Positions 49,972-58,741 of a stretch of DNA of 64,000 nucleotides are shown here, in pieces. Numbering within the stretch: position 1 is the first letter of the stretch; each line of letters begins with the position of its first letter. The position numbers and the translations under genes are program-made. Under the pieces are notes generated by a model. It searched no databases, was not told the origin of the DNA, and saw only the letters and a program-made list of their open reading frames with translations. Source of the stretch: Terrimesophilobacter bigeumensis (lineage in GTDB: Bacteria; Actinomycetota; Actinomycetes; Actinomycetales; Microbacteriaceae); assembly GCF_039537265.1 (NCBI RefSeq), contig NZ_BAABAE010000004.1:1-64000 (forward strand). The letters are read 5' to 3'.

Positions 49972-50523
49972 GTGAGTTCAACCTTTCCCCGCACCAGGAA
50001 GTCCCGCCGCGGCTACGACATCGACCAGGTCGAGGACTTCCTCGAAGAGGCGCGACGCGCCTACAACGCCGAGCCGGGCGATCCGGTGGTGCTCGGTGCG
50101 GATGCCATCCGTTTCACGGCGTTCTCCATGCAGAAGGGCGGCTACTCACCCACCCATGTCGACGCCGCGCTCGAACGGCTCGAGGATGCCTTCGCGAATC
50201 GTGAGCGCGAACGCGCGCGAGGCCAAATCGGCGACGAGGCCTGGTTCGACGAGGCGCGCAAGAACGCCAAAGACATCATGGACCGGCTGGCGAGGCCGGC
50301 CGGGCAGCGGTTTCGCAGGGCCGGCATCCTGAGCGAAGGCTACGATCGCAAACAGGTGGATGCCTTCAGCGAGCGCCTCGGCCAGTACTTCCTCAAGGGC
50401 ACCCCGATGAGCGTCGACCAGGTGCGCACGGTCGCTTTCCGTCCCAGGAAGGGCGGCTACCAGGAGGCTCAGGTCGACTACTTCCTGGACAGCGTCGTGA
50501 GCGTCATGCTCGCGGTGCGCTGA
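49972..50523 (+). CDS. DivIVA-domain repeat protein
   Basis: A 183-residue cytoplasmic protein with four copies of a short motif of the type F....GY....VD.FL: RRGYDIDQVEDFLEEA near residue 12, GGYSPTHVDAALERLEDAF near 56, EGYDRKQVDAFSERLGQYF near 121 and GGYQEAQVDYFLDSVV near 161. This matches the actinobacterial DivIVA-domain repeat family (TIGR03543/TIGR03544, as I recall). The role is probably at the cell pole or septum but is unproven. The GTG at 49972 is preferred over the ATG at 49954 because CAGAAT stands exactly six bases before it. Confidence 0.8.
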   Translation: MSSTFPRTRKSRRGYDIDQVEDFLEEARRAYNAEPGDPVVLGADAIRFTAFSMQKGGYSPTHVDAALERLEDAFANRERERARGQIGDEAWFDEARKNAKDIMDRLARPAGQRFRRAGILSEGYDRKQVDAFSERLGQYFLKGTPMSVDQVRTVAFRPRKGGYQEAQVDYFLDSVVSVMLAVR

Positions 50524-50555
50524 GCGCGAAAGGCCCGTTTCCGTGATTTCTGGGC

Positions 50556-50561
50556 TAAAAT
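50556..50561 (+). promoter_or_regulatory. -10 element (TAAAAT) of the transglycosylase-like gene
   Basis: TAAAAT lies nine bases before the GTG at 50571, the best -10 match in this region. Confidence 0.5.
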
Positions 50562-50570
50562 TCCTTCACT

Positions 50571-51197
50571 GTGGGTAGGCACACGGAACTTCTCCCGAGC
50601 CTGTCGCGGACTACGGGGGCCGGGGCGGTGATTCCTGCGCGCCTTGGGGCGGGTTCCGGGGGGCGGCATCCGCGGTCCCTGCCCGCTTTCTCGTTCTGGG
50701 TTTCGCTGGCGATCGTGCTCGTCACCGTCATCGCACCCGACTCCTCCGCACAGGCGTCGGCGCAGTTGAGCGCCCCGGCGCCCGAGGTCGACGCGCAGCA
50801 CCTCGTGCTGGCCGGCGACTACGAACCCGCCGTGGTGCGAGACGATTACCGCGTGACGAAGCGCCCCGTCGCCCCGGCTGCCGGCATCCCCGACCCGGGA
50901 ACGGCGAAGGCCATCGCCTGGGAGATGGTGATCGATCGCGGGTGGGGTACCGCCCAGTACGACTGCCTCGTGGCACTCTGGCAGCGCGAATCGAACTGGA
51001 ACGTCTACGCACACAACCCGAGCAGCGGCGCCTATGGCATCCCCCAGGCGCTCCCGGGCATCAAGATGGCGTCCGCGGGGGCGGACTGGGCCACGAACCC
51101 GGCCACCCAGATCACCTGGGGCCTCGGTTACATCGCGGCCCGCTATGCGACGCCATGCGGCGCGTGGGAGCACTCCGAGAGCAAGAACTGGTACTGA
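50571..51197 (+). CDS. lytic transglycosylase-like exported protein
   Basis: A 208-residue protein. After a 40-residue basic cytoplasmic part a single hydrophobic segment (FWVSLAIVLVTVIAPDSSAQA) acts as signal or anchor. The C-terminal lysozyme-like domain (from about residue 105) has the probable catalytic Glu in CLVALWQRESNWNVYA, followed by NPSSGAYGIPQALPG and WGLGYIAARYATPCGAWEH. This is the actinobacterial SLT-like layout, so cleavage of peptidoglycan glycan strands is likely. The two Cys residues may form a disulfide. It stands alone between the DivIVA-repeat gene and an antiporter gene. Confidence 0.85.
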   Translation: MGRHTELLPSLSRTTGAGAVIPARLGAGSGGRHPRSLPAFSFWVSLAIVLVTVIAPDSSAQASAQLSAPAPEVDAQHLVLAGDYEPAVVRDDYRVTKRPVAPAAGIPDPGTAKAIAWEMVIDRGWGTAQYDCLVALWQRESNWNVYAHNPSSGAYGIPQALPGIKMASAGADWATNPATQITWGLGYIAARYATPCGAWEHSESKNWY

Positions 51198-51216
51198 GCA
51201 GCCTTTTCGCGTTCCC

Positions 51217-51222
51217 TAAACT
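51217..51222 (+). promoter_or_regulatory. -10 element (TAAACT) of leaderless antiporter gene
   Basis: TAAACT, gggtcc, then the GTG at 51229. Confidence 0.65.
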
Positions 51223-51228
51223 GGGTCC

Positions 51229-52977
51229 GTGGATTACGCGGAGTACGCTCTCGCGATCGTGATCGGCCTCGTCACGATCGTGGCCGTCGCAGCGTTCTCC
51301 AAGAAGCTCGGTGTCGCAGCTCCCCTCATCCTCGTGGTGGTCGGCATCGGGATCAGCTACATCCCCGGCGTCGGGCCCATCGAGCTGCCGCCCGAGGTCA
51401 TCCTCTCCGGCATCCTGCCGCTCCTGCTCTACGCGGCCGCGATCAACGTGCCGCTCGTGGACTTCCGCCGCAACCTCGACAGCATCTCCGGGCTCTCGGT
51501 CGTGCTGGTCATCGCCACCTCCTTCGGTACAGGGCTCCTGCTCTGGTGGATCCTGCCCGACCTCGACCTCGCGGCGGGCATCGCCCTCGGCGCCATCATC
51601 AGCCCGACGGATGCTGTGGCGGCCACTGCACTCGGCAAGAGGCTGGGGCTTCCGCCCCGTCTTGTCACGATCCTCGAGGGCGAGAGCCTCGTGAACGATG
51701 CGACCGCCCTCGTGCTCCTGCGTTCCGCGATCGCGGCGACCGCGGGTGCGGTGACGCTGTGGGGCGTCATCGGGGACTTCGTCTGGGCGGCTGCCGGCGC
51801 GATCGCGGTCGGGCTCGTGGTCGGTTTCGTCACGGTGTTCGTCCGCTCCAAACTGCACGACCCGGTGCTCGACACTGCGATCTCCTTTGCGGTACCGTTC
51901 ATCGCGTTCATCCCGGCCGAGGAGGCGAACACCTCCGGGGTCCTCGCGGTCGTGGTCGCCGGTCTCTATGCGGGGGCCAACAGCGCGAAACGGTTCACGC
52001 CGCAGGCGCGCATCAGCGAGCGGCTCAACTGGCACACGCTCAAATTCGTGCTCGAGAACGGCGTCTTCCTGCTCATGGGGGTCGAGATCTCGTCGATCGT
52101 CAGCCACGTGGATCCCACCGTGCTGTCGCTTCAGAGCACGGTGCTCCTCGGGCTGTTGATGACGGTCGTGATCGTCCTGCTGCGTGGGCTGTTCGTCGGG
52201 CCGCTCCTGTTCTACATCCGGCGGCGTGCGAAACTGCAGGAGAGGCAGAACCAGCGATTCGGTGAGTCCCTGGAACGCGTGCGACAGCTCACGCTCGAGA
52301 ACGAACGGCTCATCCGCAGGAGGGACCGACTGGCCCAGCTCTACCGCAGGCGGTCGATCGACATCCAGAAGCAGCGGGAGGCGGGTCTCGACTGGAGGGG
52401 CGGTGCCATCCTCTCCTGGTCCGGGATGCGCGGTGTCGTGACGCTGGCGGCGGCCCAGACCCTGCCGCGGGATGTCCCGTACGGCCCCCAACTCATCCTC
52501 GTGGCGTTCACGGTCGCGATCGTCACACTGCTCGTGCAGGGCGGGACGCTGCCCTGGATCATCCGGCTGAGCGGGATCCGCGGCACCGACCGAGCTGCCG
52601 ACCGCCGGGAGCTCGCGACGCTTCTCGACGAGATCGCAGCAGCGGGCCTTGCGATCCTCGACAACCCTGAGCTCAAGCTTCCGGGAGGGGCGGGGGTCGA
52701 TGAGATCGTCCTCGACCGCGTGCGGAACGACACGCTCCTCGGCGCCGAGTCGGCCTGGGAAAGGGCGGAGATCGGCGTGGGAGCAGACGCGCTGGCCCAG
52801 TCGCCGCACCAGCAGTACCGCTTCCTGCGTCGGCAGATCATCGATGCGGAGCGCACGGCGCTCCTCGACGCGATGGCTGACGGCGCGTACTCCTCCCGGA
52901 TCATCACCCGGGCCCAGACCATGCTCGATCTCGAGGAGACGAGGCTCGAGCAGATCGACAACCCGAGCGGATCGTGA
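51229..52977 (+). CDS. CPA1-type sodium/proton antiporter
   Basis: A 582-residue membrane protein. About twelve helices fill residues 1-420. The ion-binding aspartates are in GAIISPTDAVAATALGKRLG near residue 120 and LEGESLVNDATALVLLRSAI near 145, the two hallmarks of NhaP/CPA1 antiporters. A cytoplasmic loop near 325-385 is highly charged (RRRAKLQERQNQRF and RRDRLAQLYRRRS). The last 130 residues form a helical cytoplasmic tail, probably regulatory. Expected role: Na+ (or K+) efflux and pH homeostasis. Start set by a leaderless -10. Confidence 0.9.
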   Translation: MDYAEYALAIVIGLVTIVAVAAFSKKLGVAAPLILVVVGIGISYIPGVGPIELPPEVILSGILPLLLYAAAINVPLVDFRRNLDSISGLSVVLVIATSFGTGLLLWWILPDLDLAAGIALGAIISPTDAVAATALGKRLGLPPRLVTILEGESLVNDATALVLLRSAIAATAGAVTLWGVIGDFVWAAAGAIAVGLVVGFVTVFVRSKLHDPVLDTAISFAVPFIAFIPAEEANTSGVLAVVVAGLYAGANSAKRFTPQARISERLNWHTLKFVLENGVFLLMGVEISSIVSHVDPTVLSLQSTVLLGLLMTVVIVLLRGLFVGPLLFYIRRRAKLQERQNQRFGESLERVRQLTLENERLIRRRDRLAQLYRRRSIDIQKQREAGLDWRGGAILSWSGMRGVVTLAAAQTLPRDVPYGPQLILVAFTVAIVTLLVQGGTLPWIIRLSGIRGTDRAADRRELATLLDEIAAAGLAILDNPELKLPGGAGVDEIVLDRVRNDTLLGAESAWERAEIGVGADALAQSPHQQYRFLRRQIIDAERTALLDAMADGAYSSRIITRAQTMLDLEETRLEQIDNPSGS

Positions 52978-52991
52978 CGGTCGATTCGGCA

Positions 52992-52997
52992 TAGGCT
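52992..52997 (+). promoter_or_regulatory. -10 element (TAGGCT) before the zinc-ribbon-like gene
   Basis: TAGGCT, ggaggc, then the ATG at 53004. The GGAGG is too close to the ATG to work as a ribosome site, so a leaderless start is more likely. Confidence 0.6.
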
Positions 52998-53003
52998 GGA
53001 GGC

Positions 53004-53303
53004 ATGCCACGCTCCAATCGACCGCGTCGCGGCCGCCAGGTGGGTGACGAGGATGAGGCCTCCGACCTTCAGCGAGCCCTCTACGGAACCCTGCGCACCG
53101 AGACGAAGCGGGATGGCCTGTGGAACGTCCAGCCGGTGTCGGCGGTGTCGGCGGCCAAAGCCTACGTCTGCCCGGGATGCGGACTCGCGATCCAGCCGGG
53201 GCTTGCGCATACGGTCGCCTGGCGTGCCGATGGCCTCATGGGGGAGGCGGCGGACATCGCCGCCCGCCGTCACTGGCATACGCACTGCTGGAAGGTGAGC
53301 TGA
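53004..53303 (+). CDS. small conserved protein with CxxC...HWHxxCW zinc-binding-like motif
   Basis: A 99-residue protein with a basic, disordered N-terminus (SNRPRRGRQVGDEDEA). The conserved core is YVCPGCGLAIQPGLAHTVAWR near residue 54, then RRHWHTHCW near 88. Two Cys, two His and a further Cys could bind one zinc ion. Proteins of the same pattern (CPGC...HVVAW...RRHWH..CW) are widespread in actinobacteria and sometimes mislabelled ATP/GTP-binding; the function is unknown. The following hydrolase gene starts three bases after its stop, so the two form an operon. Confidence 0.75.
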   Translation: MPRSNRPRRGRQVGDEDEASDLQRALYGTLRTETKRDGLWNVQPVSAVSAAKAYVCPGCGLAIQPGLAHTVAWRADGLMGEAADIAARRHWHTHCWKVS

Positions 53304-53306
53304 GTC

Positions 53307-54017
53307 GTGGAGATCCGTTCAGGGGTCGAGCTTCCCGCGCGCCGGGAGGACATCGAACTTCACACGACCGACGGGTTGACGCTCGTCGGTGAGTTGTCGC
53401 TTCCGCTCGAGCGCGACCCGGTGGCGACCATCGTGTGCCTGCACCCGCTGCCGACGGGCGGCGGGTTCATGGACTCGCACATCATCCGCAAGGCAGCGGC
53501 CAGGCTCCCGGCGCTCGCCGACCTGGCTGTCCTGAGGTTCAACTTCCGCGGGGTGACCTCGCCGCGGGGACGCTCGGAGGGTGCGTTCGGGCACGGCATC
53601 GACGAGCGTCACGACCTCGCCGCCGCCATGGACCTGGTGCGCGAGCGGATGCTCCCGACACCCTGGCTGGTCGGCTGGTCGTTCGGTACGGAGGTCGCGC
53701 TCGCGTGGGGGCTCGAGCATCCGATCGCCGGCGCCATCCTGCTGTCTCCGCCCCTCAAGCGCACGTCGAACGAGCAGTTGTCGGCGTGGGCGGGCAGTGG
53801 ACGACGGCTCGTGGCCGTCGTCCCGGAGTTCGACGACTACCTGCGCCCGGACGAGGCCCGCGAGCGGTTCGCGATCGTGCCGGAGACCGAACTGGTCCTG
53901 GTCGCCGACGGCAAGCACCTGTGGGTCGGCGAGGTGCAGACGCGCCGGGTGCTCACCGAGATCGTGCGCGTGGTCAACCCGTCGGCGCTGCCGTTGCCGA
54001 CCGAGTGGAACGGTTAG
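53307..54017 (+). CDS. alpha/beta hydrolase
   Basis: A 236-residue serine hydrolase. The nucleophile is Ser125 in LVGWSFGTEVALAWG; the histidine is His208 in VADGKHLWVG, and an Asp in VPEFDDYLRP near residue 174 may be the acid. The oxyanion segment CLHPLPTGGGFMDSH near 44 has the HPxPxxGG pattern of the small dienelactone hydrolase/acetylxylan esterase-like group that includes many uncharacterised actinobacterial proteins. It is co-transcribed with the zinc-ribbon-like gene. Its stop codon directly abuts the stop of the converging transporter gene. Confidence 0.82.
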   Translation: MEIRSGVELPARREDIELHTTDGLTLVGELSLPLERDPVATIVCLHPLPTGGGFMDSHIIRKAAARLPALADLAVLRFNFRGVTSPRGRSEGAFGHGIDERHDLAAAMDLVRERMLPTPWLVGWSFGTEVALAWGLEHPIAGAILLSPPLKRTSNEQLSAWAGSGRRLVAVVPEFDDYLRPDEARERFAIVPETELVLVADGKHLWVGEVQTRRVLTEIVRVVNPSALPLPTEWNG

Positions 54018-55061
54018 TCACAACTCGTTCTGGCGCGGGACGACCACCTGGTCGATGATGATGAGCACCGATGCGGCGACCGGGATGGCGATGAGCGCCC
54101 CGAGGATGCCGAGGAGCGTTCCGCCCGCGAGCGCTGCGATGACCACGATGACGCCCGGCACTTTGACCGCACGCTTCATGATGTTCGGGTTGAGCACGTA
54201 TGCCTCGATCTGCATGTAGATCGCGTAGTAGACGCCGGCGGCGATCGCGGTCGGCACCCCGTCGAAGACGAGGCAGCTGAGGGTGATGAGGACGCTGCCC
54301 GAGAGCGTGCCGACGAGCGGGACGAGCGAGAAGAGGAAGGCGAGGAACGCGAAGAGCGCCGGATACTCCGCGCCGACGATCGAGAGGTAGATGAAGCTCA
54401 GGATGCCGTTGAACAGGGCGAGCGTCCCCTGCCCGACGACATAGCGGCCGACCGAGTCGCTCACCTGTTCGGCGATGTCCGCGAACCGCGCCCGCTTCGT
54501 GGCCGGGACGAGCTGGTAGAGGCCGCGCTTCATGCTGCTGAGCGAGGCGACGAAGTACAGCGTGAGGATGAGCACGATGACGATGCCGAAGGCGCCGCTG
54601 GCGATCCCCAGCCCCACCTGCAGCACTCCGCCGCCGATCGAGGTCAGGTTGTTCTGGATGAACTCGAGGGCACCGCCGATGAGCGCCTGGAGGTCGATGT
54701 AGTCCGGAAGGTTCTTCTGGAGGTTCGCCACCCAGTTGGTGTCCTGGAGGGAGGCGATGAGGGGGGTGAGCCCGGTGATGAGGTTGGAGGTCTGCTCGAC
54801 GATGACCGGGATGACGGCGAAGACGAGCCCGGTGAAGACCGCGAGCACACCGATGAGGACGGTGAGGATGGCCAGCCATCGTGGAAAGCGGTGACGTTCG
54901 AGCCAGGACACCGCGGGGTCCAGGCCGAGCGCGAGGAAGATCGCCGCGCCGATGTAGGTGATGATCGTCGCGAGCGTTCCCACCGCCGCACCGATCGCGA
55001 GGGCGACGAGAACGCCGAGGCCGCCGAAGAGGCCGAGACGGAAAGCATTCTGGATCTTCAC
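54018..55061 (-). CDS. AI-2E family transporter (UPF0118)
   Basis: A 347-residue membrane protein with seven or eight helices in the AI-2E/PerM arrangement: paired helices near residues 8-45 and 60-85, an outer domain (residues 85-140), then helices to the end. The conserved motif LDPAVSWLERHRFPRWLAILTV (near residue 47) and the later FSLVPLVGTLSGSVLITL (near 240) are typical. Members export small molecules or ions; autoinducer export is shown only for a few. The GTG at 55059-55061 has AAGGGG upstream. The coiled-coil gene ends 27 bases upstream, so the two may be one operon. Confidence 0.88.
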   Translation of the reverse strand: MKIQNAFRLGLFGGLGVLVALAIGAAVGTLATIITYIGAAIFLALGLDPAVSWLERHRFPRWLAILTVLIGVLAVFTGLVFAVIPVIVEQTSNLITGLTPLIASLQDTNWVANLQKNLPDYIDLQALIGGALEFIQNNLTSIGGGVLQVGLGIASGAFGIVIVLILTLYFVASLSSMKRGLYQLVPATKRARFADIAEQVSDSVGRYVVGQGTLALFNGILSFIYLSIVGAEYPALFAFLAFLFSLVPLVGTLSGSVLITLSCLVFDGVPTAIAAGVYYAIYMQIEAYVLNPNIMKRAVKVPGVIVVIAALAGGTLLGILGALIAIPVAASVLIIIDQVVVPRQNEL

Positions 55062-55088
55062 GGTGCCCCTTCGTGACTGCTGGTCGCG

Positions 55089-56678
55089 CTAGTTGTCGGC
55101 GACGACCTTCTCCGCCTCGCCCAGTACGTTGCGCAGCGTGCCGAAATACCCGGCAACCGCCTCGCGCTCGATTCTAATCTTGGCCAGGCGCTCTTCCGCC
55201 TCGGACACGAGCTTCGTGGTGCGCTTCTCGGCATCCTTGACGAGCGCCTTCGCCCGCGCTTCGGCGTTGGAGATGACCTCGGCCGCTGTGGCGTCGGCGG
55301 TCTTGCGGGTCTCCTTCGCCGCCGCTTTCGAGTCCGCATCGAGTGCCGCAGCCTCCGCGCGCTTCTCCTCGGCGCGCTTGATGGCGTCGGCGAGCTGGGC
55401 GCGGGACTCGTCGAGGTACTGCTGGGTCTGGGAGATCGCGTCCTTGTGCCGGGCCGAGTACTCCTTCTCCGCTTCGTCGCGGCGGGAGGTGAGCTCGACC
55501 TCGAGGTCGCTCCTGGCCTGTTCGGCATCCTTCGCGAGGGTTGTGCGCGTGGTGGCGAGCTCGGCTGCCAGCTCGGCGCGAGCGTGCTCCTGCTCGTTCG
55601 TGAAGTCGGCCCTGGCCTGCTCGAGTTCGCGGTCCAGGTCGGTGCGCTGCTGCTCGATGTCGTGTGCGAGGGTCGCCCTGGCCTCGGCGATCTCGGCGTC
55701 GGCCTTCGCCCTCGCCTCCTCCGTGGCCCGCGCGAGCTCGGCCCGTGCCGACTTGGTCTCGAGCGCGAGCTTGGAGTGCGCTGCGGCGGTCTCCTGCTTG
55801 AGTTTCGCCTGCGCCGCCTCCATCTCCTCTTCGAACTTCGCACGCGCGTCGGCGAGCTCCCGCTCGAGTCCGGCTTTGGCCTGCTCCGCCTCCGTCGCGA
55901 GTTGCGTGCGCGTCGTCTCGACCTCGCGCTCGGCATCCGTGCGCTGTTGTTCGACGTCCCTTGCGAGGTCGCCCCACTGCTTCTCGGTCTCGGCGGTGAA
56001 CTCCTTGCGGTTCTTCTCGGTGTCCCTCGCGAGGATCGCCGCGGTCTCGCGGGCCTCGGTCGTCTCGCGGACGGCGACGACCTTGAGCTCCGCAGCTTCC
56101 CGCTCCGCCTCCGCGCGGACGGCCGCCGCCTCGCGCTTGGCCGTCGTCCTGGCCTCCGCAGCCTCCGTAGCGACGGCGCCCCGGATGGCGGCGGCCTCCC
56201 GCAGCGCATCCTGGTTTGCGGCCTCGGCCTGCGTGCGCGCGCTCTCCAGCAGGCCGTCCGCCTCCTCGCGCGCTGCGGCGAGGATCTCGCCGGCCTTCTG
56301 GTGCGCGTCGGTGACGACCCGGTCCGCGGCCTCCATCGCCTCGATGCGCAGGTTGTTGACCTCACCCTGCACCGAGTTGCGGAGCTTCTCCGCGTCGATG
56401 TCGGCCTGGCTGATGAGCCGTGTCGACTGTTCCTCGGCCACCCGCAGGACGTTCTCGAGCTTCGTGCCGAGGCCACTGTAGGTGGGGCTCCCGGTCTCAT
56501 CGAGCTCGGCCTGAAGGTCGGCGACCATCGCACTCAGGCGCTTGAGATCCTTGGCGCTCTCCGCCTTGTCGCTGTTGGCCTTGATGAGCTCGCGCCGCAG
56601 GTCCTGGATGGCGTTGTCGACCTCCTCGCGGTTGTACCCGCGCATGGCTGTCGAAAAGGCTTCGTCGTCGGTTGCCAC
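55089..56678 (-). CDS. DivIVA-like long coiled-coil protein with 15 hendecad repeats
   Basis: A 529-residue cytoplasmic protein. The first 30 residues (DDEAFSTAMRGYNREEVDNA) carry a short DivIVA-type motif. Almost all of the rest is Ala/Glu/Arg-rich coiled coil. Residues 239-403 are fifteen successive 11-residue units of the form (x)3E..AR..L, for example ERELADARAKF, ALETKSARAEL and DRELEQARADF. The periodicity favours a nearly straight coiled coil as in filament-forming polar proteins (Scy/FilP type), so a cytoskeletal or polar scaffold role is inferred. The GTG at 56678 has AGGGAGA six bases upstream; the frame remains open further upstream without support. Confidence 0.8.
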   Translation of the reverse strand: MATDDEAFSTAMRGYNREEVDNAIQDLRRELIKANSDKAESAKDLKRLSAMVADLQAELDETGSPTYSGLGTKLENVLRVAEEQSTRLISQADIDAEKLRNSVQGEVNNLRIEAMEAADRVVTDAHQKAGEILAAAREEADGLLESARTQAEAANQDALREAAAIRGAVATEAAEARTTAKREAAAVRAEAEREAAELKVVAVRETTEARETAAILARDTEKNRKEFTAETEKQWGDLARDVEQQRTDAEREVETTRTQLATEAEQAKAGLERELADARAKFEEEMEAAQAKLKQETAAAHSKLALETKSARAELARATEEARAKADAEIAEARATLAHDIEQQRTDLDRELEQARADFTNEQEHARAELAAELATTRTTLAKDAEQARSDLEVELTSRRDEAEKEYSARHKDAISQTQQYLDESRAQLADAIKRAEEKRAEAAALDADSKAAAKETRKTADATAAEVISNAEARAKALVKDAEKRTTKLVSEAEERLAKIRIEREAVAGYFGTLRNVLGEAEKVVADN

Positions 56679-56983
56679 GGTTTCTCCCTGGTAGGTGGAC
56701 GGCCCGAAGTTCGGGGGCATCGGCCGGACAGTCAAGAGTTTAGCGGGGTGATCGGAGCGGGTAGCGGCCACGAGCGCCATTCGCATACAGCCGATGGTAA
56801 GGATTCACCCAGACTGCGTGCGCTATTCTGTAATGTCTTTGCCTGCTGCCCTGCCCGGCTCCGCCTGAGGGGTATGGCTCGGCCATCCGGCCGGATCGGT
56901 CTGCGATTCGCCTTTCCGGACGCGGGATGCCGATCCGCTGACCGGATCCGGTACCCGAGACGGCAGCACGAGAGGAGTTCCCC
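56679..56983. promoter_or_regulatory. divergent promoter region between the coiled-coil and membrane protein genes
   Basis: This 305-base gap has no gene. On the minus strand TAAACT about 60 bases before the GTG at 56678 is a probable -10. On the plus strand TATTCT and TAATGT (56824-56836) are candidate -10s, giving a leader of roughly 145 bases. This leader contains the palindrome ATCCGGCCGGAT and GGATgccgATCC-type stems, and ends in AGGAG before the TTG start. Confidence 0.45.
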
Positions 56984-58741
56984 TTGCGGTTCATTGTGGC
57001 AATCGTGAGCTTCGTCGTCGCCTTCGTGATGATCAGCTACGGCATCGCCCAGCGCACCATCCTGGCCGAGCCCGACCATGTCGCTGCGACGACCGACATT
57101 TCGACGAATGCCGCCGTCACCGTCATCGACGGAGCGGTGCTCAACGCCAATGACGGCCGGCAGAAGGTGCTGATCTCCGGATCGGACACGATCTTCGCGG
57201 CCTACGGAAGGACCGGCGACGTGCTCGCCTGGATCGGCGACACCTCGTACAACAGGCTCGAGTTCGACCCGAAGACCTCGACCCTCGAGAACTCGGTGGT
57301 CACCGGCGCCGAGTCGAGCGTGCCCGATCCGCATGGCTCCGACCTGTGGCTCGCCGAGTACACGCGGGAGAAGGAGCTGACCTTTGTGGTCAACGTTCCG
57401 GCCGACATCTCGATCATCATCATCTCCGACGGCACGGAGCCGGCGCCGGGTCAGGTCTCGATCACCTGGCCGGTCGACAACCGCACCCCCTGGTCCGGAC
57501 CGCTCATCGTCGGCGGGATGCTGCTGCTCCTGGCCGGCCTCGGGCTCTACCTGTGGGCGCTCTCCCATCTGCGCAAGGCACGGGGACCCCGCCGACGGCC
57601 GCCCAGGATGCCGAAGCCGCCGCGCCAGCTCAAGTACCGGCCGAAGAAGCAGAAGGCGCTCCCCGCCTCACGGGGCAGGCGCGCGGCGGGTCGGGTCGGC
57701 ATGGCCGTGCCCATCCTGCTCGTCGGGTCGCTCACCCTCGCCGGCTGCACGGCAGAGTCCTGGCCGGACTTCCTCGGCGGCAGCCCCGCGACCACGCCGA
57801 GTCCCTCCCCGACGGACACGGCAGACCCTGTGATCACCGACAAACCTCCCGCGGTGACCGTTTCGCAGCTCGAGTCGATCGTCGCGAAGGTCGCACTCAC
57901 GGCCCAGCAGGCGGATGCCGCACGCGACTCCGACCTCATCGAGACGCGCTTCGCCGGTCCGGCACTCGAACTGCGTGAGGCGAATTACGACATCCGCCGA
58001 GTCGACAAGAGCTATGCCCAGCTCGCGGCCATCCCCTCGAGTCCGGTGCAGGTGACCCTGCCCCAGCAGAACGACAAGTGGCCGAGGACGTTCACCGTCA
58101 TCCTCGATCCCGATGACGGGACGGTACCGGCGACGGCGATGATGCTCGTGCAGGAGGCGCCCAGGGAGAACTACAAGGCCGTCTACGTCGTCCAGCTCGA
58201 GGCGAGCCCGACCCTGCCCAAGATGGCGGCGGCGGATGTCGGAACCCAGCGCCTGCAACCGGATGTGAAGCTCCTCGCTCTTCAGCCCGACCAGCTCGCG
58301 ATGGCCTACGGCGACGTGCTGCTCAAGGGTGAGGACAGCGAGTTCTTCAAGTATTTCGATGTCCAGAACGATTCACTCATCAAGTCCGTCGGTTTCGACG
58401 CGAAGCAGAAGAGGAAGAAGGGAATTCCGAACATCGCGAAGATGGAGTTCGGCAGTGTGGTGGGAGACGCCGAGGTGATCCCCATGGTGACGAACGACAA
58501 CGGCGCGATCGTCGCGGTCTACCTCAACGAGACGGAGACGGTGCGCCCGGTCGAGCCTGGGGCCGTCATCAACGCCGAGGGTGCCGTGAAGTCGCTCTCG
58601 GGCGTGAGCTCATCGACGAAGGGCACGATCGCGACCTACGGAGACCAGTTGCTGTTCTACGTTCCGCCGTCCACGAGTGATGAGCAGATCGTCCTCATCG
58701 GATGGGCTTCCGGCCTTATCGCCGCGAAGGAGCTGAAATGA
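56984..58741 (+). CDS. three-segment membrane protein with internal lipobox-like site, function unknown
   Basis: A 585-residue protein starting at a TTG, supported by an AGGAG site seven bases upstream and a good signal anchor (RFIVAIVSFVVAFVMISYG). Residues 26-165 are exported. A second helix (LIVGGMLLLLAGLGLYLWAL) is followed by a basic, proline-rich cytoplasmic loop of about 45 residues (RRRPPRMPKPPRQLKYRPKK). A third hydrophobic segment ends in LTLAGC near residue 253. The last 330 residues resemble a separate exported lipoprotein. It looks like two envelope proteins fused, with the second's lipoprotein signal now internal. The stop overlaps the next ATG (ATGA). Confidence 0.75.
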   Translation: MRFIVAIVSFVVAFVMISYGIAQRTILAEPDHVAATTDISTNAAVTVIDGAVLNANDGRQKVLISGSDTIFAAYGRTGDVLAWIGDTSYNRLEFDPKTSTLENSVVTGAESSVPDPHGSDLWLAEYTREKELTFVVNVPADISIIIISDGTEPAPGQVSITWPVDNRTPWSGPLIVGGMLLLLAGLGLYLWALSHLRKARGPRRRPPRMPKPPRQLKYRPKKQKALPASRGRRAAGRVGMAVPILLVGSLTLAGCTAESWPDFLGGSPATTPSPSPTDTADPVITDKPPAVTVSQLESIVAKVALTAQQADAARDSDLIETRFAGPALELREANYDIRRVDKSYAQLAAIPSSPVQVTLPQQNDKWPRTFTVILDPDDGTVPATAMMLVQEAPRENYKAVYVVQLEASPTLPKMAAADVGTQRLQPDVKLLALQPDQLAMAYGDVLLKGEDSEFFKYFDVQNDSLIKSVGFDAKQKRKKGIPNIAKMEFGSVVGDAEVIPMVTNDNGAIVAVYLNETETVRPVEPGAVINAEGAVKSLSGVSSSTKGTIATYGDQLLFYVPPSTSDEQIVLIGWASGLIAAKELK

